A stretch of DNA of 11,654 bases from Akkermansia sp. GTDB lineage: Bacteria > Verrucomicrobiota > Verrucomicrobiia > Verrucomicrobiales > Akkermansiaceae. Where the stretch lies: NCBI GenBank assembly GCA_017628435.1, contig JAGBZE010000079.1, positions 1 through 11,654 on the forward strand. Direction: 5' to 3'. The notes under the pieces are model-generated. The model worked only from the letters and a program-made list of their open reading frames with translations. It searched no databases and was not told the origin of the DNA. The stretch's first letter is position 1. Each line of letters starts with the position of its first letter. This document shows positions 5,480 to 11,654 of the stretch, in pieces. Made by a program: the position numbers and the translations under genes.

Positions 5480-7423
5480 ATGAATGCAACTATTATTGAT
5501 GCACTGAAGCAGGCCGTGGCTGAAGGCAAGCTGCTGGAGTCTTCCCTGGAAAACATCAAGCTGCTGACAGGCGGCACCCAGGACCCGGTGGTTCCCGCCG
5601 CTATTGAGCAGCTGGTGGAAGCCGGAGAATGGGCCGAAATCAACAACAGATTCTACAAGACACTGGCTTTCGGTACCGGTGGTCTGCGTGGCCGCACCAT
5701 CGGCACAGTGGTGACCATCGCTGAGCAGGGCAAAGGCGGTGTGAACGGGCGCCCGGAATTCCCCTGCGTGGGCACTGCCAGCATGAACTACTTTAACGTA
5801 GGCCGCGCCATGCGTGGTCTCATCACCTACGTGCGCCGCTTTGTGGAAGCCGAGGGCACCGGGCGCAAGCCGGTGATTGTGGTAGGCCACGACACGCGCC
5901 ATTTCTCCCGCGATTTCGCCGAGTACTGCGCAAAGATTGCCACCGACCTGGGCTGCGACTGCGCGCTGTTCGATGGCCCCTGCTCCACCCCGGAGGTTTC
6001 CTTTGCCATCCGTGAGCTGAATGCCGACACCGGCGTGGTGCTCACCGCCTCCCACAACCCGGCACACGATAACGGCTTCAAGGCCTATTTCAACGACGGT
6101 GCCCAGCTTATCGCCCCGCACGATAAGGCCGTGATTGCCGAGGTGAACGCACTGAACAGCGACACCTACGAACCGCTTCCCGCCGACCAGCAGGGCTCCC
6201 TGCGCATTCTGGATGCAGAGTTCGATGCCATCTACATTGAAAAGCTCAAGGGCATTGTACTGCGTCCGGATGTATTCGCCAAGGCTTCTGCCAAGGTGGT
6301 GTACACCAACCTGCACGGCACCGGCGGCCGCTGCATCGTGCCCATCCTGAAGCAGGTGGGCTGCAATGTGAGCACCGTAGCAGAGCAGGATTCTCTGGAC
6401 GGACGATTCCCCACCGTGGCCAGCCCGAACCCGGAAAATGCACCCGCTCTGGATATGGCCATCGCCCAGGCTGATGCCGAGCAGGCCGACCTGGTTATCG
6501 CCACCGACCCCGACAGCGACCGCATGGGTATCGCCGTGCGCGACACCGCCACAGGCAAGATGCAGCTGCTCACCGGCAACCAAATCGGCTCCCTGCTGGC
6601 CTGGTACCGCTGCATGAGCGCCATCGAGCTGGGTATCATCACCCCGGAGAACATTGACCACGCCGTAATGGTGAAGACCTTTGTGACCAGCCCGCTGCAG
6701 GATGCCATCGCCTCCTCCTTCGGCATCGCCACGGTGAACGTGCTTACCGGCTTCAAGTACATTGCCGCCAAGCTCGGCAAGTATGAGCAGGCTATTCCCG
6801 CCGAGATGCGCCAGAACTACCGCTCCCTGACCGAGGCTGAGACCCGCGCCCTGCGTCTGGAGTACAGCAAGTATTTCATCTTCGGCGGAGAGGAAAGCTA
6901 CGGCTACCTGGCCCAGGATTTCGTGCGCGACAAGGATGCCAACGCCGCCGCCCTCTGCCTGGCTGAAATGAACGCCTACCTGGCCTCCAAGGGTATCGGC
7001 CTGCTGGAGTGCCTGAACAACATCTACTCCGAACTCGGTTTCTACAAGGAACTGGGTAAGAGCATCGTGATGGAAGGTGCCGATGGTGCAGCCAAGATTG
7101 CCGCCCTGACCAAGAGCTACATCGAGAACCCGCCCGCAGAGATGGACGGCACGGCTGTGGCCGGACTGCGCGATTTCTCCGCCGGAACCATGGTGGATGC
7201 CGAGGGCGACCCCATCCCCGCTGAGAAGATGCTCTTCATTGATCTGGTAGACGGCCGCAGCTTCGCCGTACGTCCCAGCGGCACGGAGCCCAAGATCAAG
7301 TACTACCTCTTTGCCCACAGTGCCGCAGGAGCCGAGCTCATCGCCGCCAAGGCTGAGGTGGAATGCAGCATCAGCAAGCTCTGGGCTGCCGTGGAGGCCG
7401 ATGCCTACGCCCGCATGGCATAA
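5480..7423 (+). CDS. Phosphohexomutase (phosphoglucomutase/phosphomannomutase superfamily)
   Basis: This 647-residue alpha-D-phosphohexomutase interconverts 1- and 6-phosphates of glucose, mannose or a related hexose. It links glycolysis to nucleotide-sugar, glycogen and envelope polysaccharide synthesis. The four family signatures are in order: phosphoserine loop TASHNPAHDNGFKAY (Ser191), metal loop DPDSDR (Asp343, 345, 347), sugar-specificity loop GGEESYG (469-475) and phosphate loop RPSGTEPK (598-605). The TASHNPxxDNGFK form and the length resemble the PGM2/PgcA-like group of large phosphoglucomutases more than the shorter bacterial PMM/GlmM groups, so glucose-phosphate use is my guess. 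It has its own promoter, no Shine-Dalgarno and its own terminator. A decayed copy of its 3' end lies downstream at 7768-7993. Confidence 0.93.
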   Translation: MNATIIDALKQAVAEGKLLESSLENIKLLTGGTQDPVVPAAIEQLVEAGEWAEINNRFYKTLAFGTGGLRGRTIGTVVTIAEQGKGGVNGRPEFPCVGTASMNYFNVGRAMRGLITYVRRFVEAEGTGRKPVIVVGHDTRHFSRDFAEYCAKIATDLGCDCALFDGPCSTPEVSFAIRELNADTGVVLTASHNPAHDNGFKAYFNDGAQLIAPHDKAVIAEVNALNSDTYEPLPADQQGSLRILDAEFDAIYIEKLKGIVLRPDVFAKASAKVVYTNLHGTGGRCIVPILKQVGCNVSTVAEQDSLDGRFPTVASPNPENAPALDMAIAQADAEQADLVIATDPDSDRMGIAVRDTATGKMQLLTGNQIGSLLAWYRCMSAIELGIITPENIDHAVMVKTFVTSPLQDAIASSFGIATVNVLTGFKYIAAKLGKYEQAIPAEMRQNYRSLTEAETRALRLEYSKYFIFGGEESYGYLAQDFVRDKDANAAALCLAEMNAYLASKGIGLLECLNNIYSELGFYKELGKSIVMEGADGAAKIAALTKSYIENPPAEMDGTAVAGLRDFSAGTMVDAEGDPIPAEKMLFIDLVDGRSFAVRPSGTEPKIKYYLFAHSAAGAELIAAKAEVECSISKLWAAVEADAYARMA

Positions 7424-7436
7424 GAACCAATTTCAA

Positions 7437-7466
7437 AGCCCCCGCAGCCAGCCTGCGGGGGCTTTT
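7437..7466 (+). terminator. Terminator of the phosphohexomutase gene
   Basis: A perfect 11-bp GC-rich stem, AGCCCCCGCAG (7437-7447) and CTGCGGGGGCT (7453-7463), has a 5-nt loop and runs into TTTT (7463-7466). It starts 13 nt after the stop codon. Confidence 0.9.
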
Positions 7467-7475
7467 CTGCGTCCT

Positions 7476-7766
7476 ATGTACTACCTCCAGCTGATAAGCT
7501 CGGGCATTCTGCTCTATATTGCCAGTGGCGTTATTATTGCCTGGTACCGTGGTATATTCAACAAACAGCAATTTACCGCCATTCCCTTTCTGGGCGGCAG
7601 CCTCGGTGCCCTGGGACTGTACATCAATCCGCTGGTCGACCTCGGCTACTCTATTTATCTCCCTTTCTTCATTGACTATTTTTCGCTCCCCTTCCTCCTG
7701 GTCTTGCTGGGCAAACGCCTTATCCGCCGCATGAAAGGCCCGGAGAATTCACACAAACGGCCTTAA
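7476..7766 (+). CDS. Small membrane protein, 96 residues, function unknown
   Basis: The protein begins MYYLQLISSGILLYIASGVI. It shows three hydrophobic segments at about residues 3-23, 34-53 and 58-79, separated by short polar loops (WYRGIFNKQQ, NPLVDLG), and ends in a basic tail (GKRLIRRMKGPENSHKRP) that should face the cytoplasm. I do not recognise a family. The frame is open further upstream into the mutase gene, but an earlier start would run through the terminator and overlap the mutase. The ATG just after the terminator matches the hydrophobic start. No Shine-Dalgarno or promoter is visible in the 9 nt after the terminator, so it may depend on read-through. Its stop codon is immediately before the duplicated mutase fragment. 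Confidence 0.65.
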   Translation: MYYLQLISSGILLYIASGVIIAWYRGIFNKQQFTAIPFLGGSLGALGLYINPLVDLGYSIYLPFFIDYFSLPFLLVLLGKRLIRRMKGPENSHKRP

Positions 7767-7767
7767 T

Positions 7768-7993
7768 CGCCGCCGCCCTCTTCCTGGCTGAAACGAACGT
7801 CTACCTGGCCTCCAAGGGTATCGGCCTGCTGGAGCGTCTGAACAGCATCTGCTCCGAGCTCGGTTTCTACAAGGAACTGGGCAAGAGCATCGTGATGGAA
7901 GGTGCCGATGGTGCAGCCAAGACTGAGGTAAAATGCAGCATCAGCAAGCTCTGGGCTGCCGTGAAGGCCGATGCCTACACCCACACGAGCTGA
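7768..7993 (+). pseudogene. Partial duplicate of the phosphohexomutase 3' end, internally deleted
   Basis: Positions 7768-7921 match 6943-7096 with 9 differences in 154 by hand count. Positions 7922-7993 then match 7352-7423, including a stop codon at the equivalent place (TGA for TAA). The missing 255 bp lie between two GCCAAG repeats (7091-7096 and 7346-7351 in the parent), one of which is kept, so a slippage or recombination deletion between short direct repeats is likely. The piece corresponds to mutase residues about 489-538 joined to 625-647. It lacks the start, the catalytic loops and the RPSGTEPK loop, so it cannot be active. The frame is still open and the changes include many that alter amino acids (Cys to Phe, Met to Thr, Tyr to Cys), as expected without selection. 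Confidence 0.9.
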
Positions 7994-8021
7994 TAAGGCG
8001 CCACCACATAAATACCATTCC

Positions 8022-8052
8022 AGCCCCCGCTAGACTACCTGCGGGGGGGGCT
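8022..8052 (+). terminator. Decayed copy of the phosphohexomutase terminator
   Basis: AGCCCCCGC (8022-8030) faces GCGGGGGGGGCT (8041-8052). This is the same hairpin as at 7437-7463, but with an expanded G run (eight instead of five), a changed loop and no T run afterwards (CTGCTAACGG). It probably no longer terminates well. The similarity to the parent continues to GCGTCC (8060-8065). Confidence 0.6.
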
Positions 8053-8118
8053 GCTAACGGCGTCCAGAAGCCATCCCTGTCTTAACTGAGTAGCATGCAC
8101 ATGCCGTCACCCAAGAGC

Positions 8119-8150
8119 AAAAAAAACAATCCCGGGCATACCCCGGGATT
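8119..8150 (-). terminator. Terminator of the acidic exported protein gene
   Basis: AATCCCGGG (8128-8136) and CCCGGGATT (8142-8150) form a 9-bp stem with a 5-nt loop. On the minus strand it is followed by G and eight T residues (8126-8119). It lies about 65 nt after the stop codon at 8217. Confidence 0.85.
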
Positions 8151-8216
8151 ATCACAAATGAGCGCGGCTACCCAGATGTCCGGCGGATGCTGCCGCTATC
8201 CATCTCGATGCTGAGG

Positions 8217-8918
8217 TTAATCGTCTGTCTTAACCTTCTTCCAGCGTCCTTTCTTTTTCACATCATTGTTGACATAAGGCGCCGCATCCTCATCGTCCAC
8301 CTCAGCCGCCGGACCAACAGACTCATGCACAGGCTGTGGAGCATTAGGGGCATCCTCATCTTCCTCTTCCTCATCTTCCTCTTCCTCATCTTCCTCTTCT
8401 GGGGGGCCTGCCTCACATACATCAAGCAGCGTCTCGATCATATCGATTATCTCGAACGCGTTCCTTCTGGTAGTCCGGATCGCCTCCTCTATCTGATCAT
8501 CCTCAGTAAAACCTCTTAATTCATCAATCTCATCCACTCGCACCATCTCCCCTTGCAGCGCATCATTCAGATCCACAAGCTCCTCGGCATTCTTTCTGAT
8601 TATCTCTTTCTGCGGCTCCGTAAGACTGTCGCGCATTCTCCGATACCAGCTGCGGGCAGTCTGTCCGTAATCAGGCATATTCTTCCTGGCACGGGCAAGT
8701 TCCCTTGCTGCCCGCTTGAAATGCTTTTCCTCCTTCACCTTCTTGAGAGCGGCCAATGCCTTCTTCTCACAATCCACCAGCTTCTTGTACCAGGCAGTAG
8801 TCTTCTTCTGCTCTGCAGCCGCAGCGACGGCAGCCTTCTTATCCCCGGTATCCTTCGCCGCATACAGAGGAGAAACAAAAACAAAACAGCACAACATCAA
8901 CAGAATAACATTTTTCAT
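8217..8918 (-). CDS. Exported protein with helical core and acidic repeat tract, function unknown
   Basis: This is a 233-residue protein. The N-terminus MKNVILLMLCCFVFVSPLYA is a Sec signal peptide with likely cleavage before AKD. Residues 23-165 are rich in Lys, Arg, Glu and Ala with few Gly or Pro (for example AWYKKLVDCEKKALAALKKV) and are predicted by eye to be long helices, possibly coiled coil. Two cysteines (about 50 and 167) remain in the mature part. Residues about 171-189 are an almost pure Glu/Asp run, encoded by three perfect copies of a 15-bp unit. The tail is mixed and ends in a basic patch followed by acids (DVKKKGRWKKVKTDD). I recognise no domain. It lies downstream of tRNA-Val on the same strand, with a terminator in between. 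I see no convincing promoter or Shine-Dalgarno for it. Confidence 0.75.
   Translation of the reverse strand: MKNVILLMLCCFVFVSPLYAAKDTGDKKAAVAAAAEQKKTTAWYKKLVDCEKKALAALKKVKEEKHFKRAARELARARKNMPDYGQTARSWYRRMRDSLTEPQKEIIRKNAEELVDLNDALQGEMVRVDEIDELRGFTEDDQIEEAIRTTRRNAFEIIDMIETLLDVCEAGPPEEEDEEEEDEEEEDEDAPNAPQPVHESVGPAAEVDDEDAAPYVNNDVKKKGRWKKVKTDD
8354..8398. repeat. Perfect 15-bp tandem repeat, three copies
   Basis: The unit CCTCATCTTCCTCTT occurs three times without a mismatch. It is a pure polypyrimidine/polypurine tract apart from one A per unit. Being a multiple of three, changes in copy number would lengthen or shorten the acidic run of the encoded protein by five residues without breaking its frame. 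Confidence 0.9.
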
Positions 8919-8944
8919 ATCGCAAGCATTTCACAAGAGGCGCA

Positions 8945-8987
8945 GAAACAAAAAACTGCTTCCATTCTTAGCGAAGAAAGCAGTTTT
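8945..8987 (-). terminator. Terminator of tRNA-Val
   Basis: AAAACTGCTT (8952-8961) and AAGCAGTTTT (8978-8987) form a 10-bp stem with a 16-nt loop. On the minus strand the second arm runs into TTTTTT, G and TTT. It begins 4 nt after the 3' end of the tRNA. Confidence 0.75.
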
Positions 8988-8991
8988 GAGA

Positions 8992-9063
8992 TACACGAGA
9001 AGAGATTCGAACTCCTGACCAACTGTGTGTAAGACAGCCGCTCTACCACTGAGCTACTCGTGC
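8992..9063 (-). tRNA. tRNA-Val, anticodon UAC
   Basis: The 72-nt minus-strand sequence folds fully. The acceptor stem is GCACGAG with CTCGTGT (first pair G-U). U8-A9 follow, then the D arm GCTC-AGTGGTA-GAGC. The anticodon stem GCTGT/ACAGT has loop CTTACAC, giving anticodon TAC for GUA valine codons. The variable loop has 5 nt, and the T arm is AGGAG-TTCGAAT-CTCTT with one G-U pair. The discriminator is A73 and no CCA is encoded (TCT follows), so CCA must be added by the nucleotidyltransferase. It has its own promoter and terminator. Confidence 0.95.
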
Positions 9064-9073
9064 GTGTGACCAG

Positions 9074-9102
9074 ACTTTACCAGAGCCCCAACCGAATTGC
9101 AA
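9074..9102 (-). promoter_or_regulatory. Promoter of tRNA-Val
   Basis: On the minus strand TTGCAA (9097-9102), 17 nt, TAAAGT (9074-9079) is a well-spaced promoter. The predicted start is about 4 nt before the mature 5' end of the tRNA. The -35 is preceded by GAC, giving the recurring GACTTG string. Confidence 0.7.
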
Positions 9103-9153
9103 GTCTAAATTTTATTTTTTTGCAATTTTCCATCCATCGGAGCATGATTGAAT

Positions 9154-9183
9154 TTGCGCAACGGGGGGCGGATGTGTTAGAAT
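9154..9183 (+). promoter_or_regulatory. Promoter of the octaheme cytochrome gene
   Basis: TTGCGC (9154-9159), 18 nt, TAGAAT (9178-9183). Only 8 nt separate the -10 box from the ATG at 9192, so transcription should start within about 2 nt of the start codon. The -35 lies in the palindrome TTGCGCAA (9154-9161). Confidence 0.55.
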
Positions 9184-9191
9184 AGGGGCGC

Positions 9192-11168
9192 ATGAAGCGC
9201 CCTTTCCTCATCCTTCTGTTTTCTCTTCCAGCCCTGGGGACCACCCCGGAGGCCGGGCGAGCACATTGGGATGAATCCGTGCTTTCCATTTCACGCAAAT
9301 GCGCGGCCTGCCACCAGAAAGAATACAAACAGTGGGCCGGCAGCGACCACGCCTGGGCCTGGCGCCACACCAGAGAGGAACTGGATGCCGACGCTTTTTC
9401 CGGTCAGCGCATCAAGGCACACGGCATGGAACTGGAAATGACGCGTGGAGCACGCGGCGAATTCCAGATGCGCGACACAGCCACCGGCAAATTCTACACC
9501 GTGGGCGGCGTAATTGGCCGCGAGCCCCTGGTACAGTACCTGCTGCGCTGGAAAGACGGTGGGCTGCAGACCCCCAGCGCTGCCTGGGATGTGGCACGCA
9601 AGGAATGGTTTGATGTGTTCCGGGATGATGCCTTGCAACAGGAGCGAGGCGGCGCAGAGCGCAAGGTGGGCGAGTGGGGTCACTGGACAGGCCGTGGCAT
9701 GAACTGGGAATCCCAGTGCGCCTGGTGCCACATGAGCGGGTTCCGAAAGAATTACGACGTGGCCACAGATTCCTTCAAGGCCACATGGCTGGAACCCGGC
9801 ATCACCTGCATCCGCTGCCACAAGGTCTCAGACACCCCCGACGCCCAGGATGGCTGCCTGGTGGCACGTGCCGACCGACAGTTGACGGATGAGCAGCACG
9901 ATGACAACTGCGCCAGCTGCCACGCCCGGCGCGAGGAACTGACCCCGGATTTCACGCTGGGTGACAAATTCGATGAACATTTCCGCCTGGAGCTGCCGAA
10001 AATCCCCGGCGTCTTCCACCCGAACGGCCTGCAGCTGGAGGAGGACTACTGCGAAACAAGCTTCCGGCTGCACCGCATGGGCCGCACGGGTGTAACCTGC
10101 TTTGACTGCCATGACCCGCACTCCGGCAGGGTGACCCAGCCGGTGGAAAACGATGCCCTCTGCCTGCAATGCCACGGTAACAACCGGAGCATCAACGGGG
10201 TGCTGGCTCCGCAGGTAGGTCACAACAAGCTTTGTGGAGGCAAAGCCATGCCCTGCGTGGAGTGCCACATGCCCCGCATGACCTATATGGGGCGCGACCC
10301 GCGCCGCGACCATGCCCTGCACTGGCCGGACCCGCGCATGAGCATCGAACTCGGCGTGCCGAATGCCTGCCTGAACTGCCACAAGGATAAAGACCACCAG
10401 TGGTGCATGGAGTACCTGGAAAATCGCTATAAGGAAGAGCGCCTGGGCAAATACCGCCAGCGTTTCCGCGCGGCCGGACACGCCATGCAAGGCAAAGGCA
10501 GCGTGCAGGAACTTGTTGCAGCCTATGCCGCAGAGGAGGTTCCCGCCTGGCGAGCCACCCTGCTGGGGCTGCTGGCTCAGTTCCCCCTCACCCCGGAGGT
10601 GCAGGCACTGGCACTGGGCGCCACCCAGGATGGCGACGCCCTGGTGCGTGCCGCAGCCGCCGAGCTGCTGGGCGGTGATGCAGCCCGCAAGGCCCTGGCA
10701 GACAAGACGCGCAGCGTACGCCACGCTGCCGGCTGGCGCTTGTTCCCGAATCTGCCTAAAAACCACCCGTTACTGCGCGAAATGCAGCAGACCGCCACAC
10801 ACCAGGCAGACCAACCCACCGGCGCCATGCAACTGGCCATGCTGGCCAGCGCCGCTGGAAATGCCGCTGTGGCCGATATCCAATACCGCAGGGCCGTAAC
10901 CCGAGACCCCGCCAGCGCAGTGGCACGCATGGACTACGCCGTTTTCCTGGCACGCCGGAACCGTCCGGTGGATGCGCTGCGCCAAATGCTGGAATGCGCA
11001 AAGGAACACCCCCGAAACGCCGAGGCGCAGTACCGTCTGGGGCTCATCCTCATCGAAGTCGGCCAGCACCAGGCTGCCCGCCGCGCCATACAGAAAGCAC
11101 TTCAACTCAACCCGCAGCACCCCGGCGCCACCGAAGCACTGCAGCAGCTGCGCCGATATACACCTTGA
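9192..11168 (+). CDS. Octaheme c-type cytochrome with HEAT-like and TPR C-terminal region
   Basis: This 658-residue exported protein has a Sec signal (MKRPFLILLFSLPALG). Eight CxxCH heme-attachment motifs are at residues 37-41, 176-180, 206-210, 240-244, 303-307, 324-328, 355-359 and 393-397. Conserved surroundings include CAACHQKEYKQWAGSDHAWA, VGGVIGREPLVQYLL, HWTGRGMNWESQCAWCH and CFDCHDPHSG. These match the family of multiheme proteins with cytochrome c554-like heme packing and a repeat tail known from Planctomycetes, Verrucomicrobia and Acidobacteria. Residues about 430-520 look like HEAT-type helical repeats. Residues about 540-655 look like TPRs (AEAQYRLGLILIEVGQHQAA). It should act outside the cytoplasmic membrane in electron transfer, with the helical tail as a docking surface. 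Donor, acceptor and substrate are unknown. Nitrite or hydroxylamine chemistry cannot be assigned from the motifs alone. Confidence 0.9.
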   Translation: MKRPFLILLFSLPALGTTPEAGRAHWDESVLSISRKCAACHQKEYKQWAGSDHAWAWRHTREELDADAFSGQRIKAHGMELEMTRGARGEFQMRDTATGKFYTVGGVIGREPLVQYLLRWKDGGLQTPSAAWDVARKEWFDVFRDDALQQERGGAERKVGEWGHWTGRGMNWESQCAWCHMSGFRKNYDVATDSFKATWLEPGITCIRCHKVSDTPDAQDGCLVARADRQLTDEQHDDNCASCHARREELTPDFTLGDKFDEHFRLELPKIPGVFHPNGLQLEEDYCETSFRLHRMGRTGVTCFDCHDPHSGRVTQPVENDALCLQCHGNNRSINGVLAPQVGHNKLCGGKAMPCVECHMPRMTYMGRDPRRDHALHWPDPRMSIELGVPNACLNCHKDKDHQWCMEYLENRYKEERLGKYRQRFRAAGHAMQGKGSVQELVAAYAAEEVPAWRATLLGLLAQFPLTPEVQALALGATQDGDALVRAAAAELLGGDAARKALADKTRSVRHAAGWRLFPNLPKNHPLLREMQQTATHQADQPTGAMQLAMLASAAGNAAVADIQYRRAVTRDPASAVARMDYAVFLARRNRPVDALRQMLECAKEHPRNAEAQYRLGLILIEVGQHQAARRAIQKALQLNPQHPGATEALQQLRRYTP

Positions 11169-11189
11169 TTTCCCACGTACTCATTCACC

Positions 11190-11654
11190 ATGGACAACAC
11201 CCACATCATACTCACCATACTGGCCATTCTGGCCGTGGCCATTCTTGTTTTCGCCCTCATCAAAGGCGTCATCAGGATGATTCTGCTGGCAGTGGCCGTT
11301 TCCAGCGCTGTAGCCGCCTGGATGTTCCTGCAGAAAAACGGCTTCACCTATGTAGCCTTTGTCACAGACACGCCGCAACCATGGATGGTGCAGGCTCTGG
11401 CCTGGAGCGTTTCCATTCTCATTCTGCTCATCTTCTTCCACGGCATGGTGTGGATTTCCCAGCTCTTCTCATTCAAGAAGAAATTCGGCCTTGGCGGCGT
11501 ACTCACCACGGCCCTTATGTCACTCATCATGATATGGGTCACCATCATGGGCATCTGTTATTATGGCAACGTGTGCCGCATCCGCTACTACCACGAGCTC
11601 GCAGCCGCGCAGATGCAGCGCCTGAGCAACCCTGCTACCGAAATGCCCGCCACC
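11190..11654 (+). CDS. Multi-pass membrane protein, possibly CvpA-like (3' end missing)
   Basis: From the ATG at 11190 the frame is open for 155 codons to the window edge. The protein begins MDNTHIILTILAILAVAILV, a first membrane helix. A short basic turn (LIKGVIR) and a second hydrophobic segment follow. Further helices lie at about residues 69-90 (WMVQALAWSVSILILLIFFH) and 105-127. Loops carry FSFKKKFGLGG and CRIRYYHE. The G-x-x-R turn after the first helix and FGLGGVLTTAL resemble CvpA-family proteins, which makes that my best guess only. It starts 21 nt after the cytochrome stop without a terminator between, so the two may be co-transcribed. No Shine-Dalgarno is visible. Confidence 0.6.
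   Translation, partial: MDNTHIILTILAILAVAILVFALIKGVIRMILLAVAVSSAVAAWMFLQKNGFTYVAFVTDTPQPWMVQALAWSVSILILLIFFHGMVWISQLFSFKKKFGLGGVLTTALMSLIMIWVTIMGICYYGNVCRIRYYHELAAAQMQRLSNPATEMPAT

Larger units (their letters stand above)
7767..8216. other. 450-bp region without an intact gene
   Basis: The left half (7768-8066) is a decayed duplicate of the phosphohexomutase 3' end and its terminator. From 8067 to 8118 I see nothing recognisable. 8119-8150 is the terminator of the minus-strand gene on the right, and 8151-8216 is plain spacer with no feature that I can support. Confidence 0.8.

Noticed and set aside
5462..7318. 618-codon open frame on the minus strand
   Set aside because: It is antisense to the phosphohexomutase, whose motifs are complete. 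The translation is rich in Gly, His, Val and Ala with no domain, as expected from the codon-biased opposite strand.
7311..7475. Earlier start for the small membrane protein
   Set aside because: The upstream part is an out-of-frame reading of the mutase 3' end and its terminator. The hydrophobic protein begins at 7476.
7763..7984. 73-codon minus-strand frame
   Set aside because: It is the antisense of the duplicated mutase fragment. The same string appears antisense to the parent gene.
9828..10766. 312-codon minus-strand frame
   Set aside because: Shadow of the octaheme cytochrome. The plus-strand frame carries the CxxCH motifs.
1..11654. CRISPR array, insertion sequence, prophage or toxin-antitoxin pair
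   Set aside because: No regularly spaced repeats, no transposase or integrase motifs, no terminal inverted repeats around the duplicated block and no small paired genes of that kind. The only tandem repeat is the coding 15-bp unit at 8354-8398.

Overview
The window looks like a chromosomal segment of a moderately GC-rich member of the Verrucomicrobiota, most likely an Akkermansia-like gut bacterium. This rests on my recognition of the protein types (extended phosphosugar mutase, carboxynorspermidine-dehydrogenase-like saccharopine reductase, octaheme cytochrome with HEAT/TPR tail), the near absence of Shine-Dalgarno sequences and the sigma70-type promoters. It is an inference, not a database match. 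Almost all of the sequence is housekeeping. I see no transposase, integrase, phage gene or CRISPR array.

Left part (1-1717, minus strand): the first 862 bases are the 5' part of a saccharopine-dehydrogenase-family reductase running off the left edge. A terminator at 949-982 ends a two-gene lipoprotein operon (1012-1628). One of its genes is a 51-residue lipoprotein too small for routine gene finding. The other is a lipoprotein with a histone-H1-like Lys/Arg/Ala tail. Its promoter is at 1688-1717.

Middle part (1760-7466, plus strand): a NUDIX hydrolase is followed by a tightly overlapping trmB-tgt-yajC operon (two tRNA-modification enzymes and a Sec accessory protein) that ends in a strong terminator. 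Then come aroE (shikimate dehydrogenase), starting directly behind that terminator, and a long phosphohexomutase with its own near-consensus promoter and terminator. The Tgt protein lacks all four residues of the usual zinc site.

7467-8216: a small three-helix membrane protein gene, then a degenerate second copy of the 3' end of the phosphohexomutase gene, including its terminator, with an in-frame 255-bp deletion. This is the clearest sign of genome rearrangement in the window.

Right part: on the minus strand lie an exported protein with a glutamate/aspartate-rich tract built from a perfect 15-bp tandem repeat, and a tRNA-Val(UAC) with its own promoter and terminator. On the plus strand lie a 658-residue octaheme c-type cytochrome and the start of a multi-pass membrane protein that runs off the right edge.

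A recurring theme is promoters placed so close to the start codon (-10 box 8 to 12 nt before ATG) that the mRNAs should be leaderless or nearly so: trmB, the phosphohexomutase, the octaheme cytochrome and possibly the left-edge reductase. Most promoters also carry a GACTTG hexamer around the -35 position.
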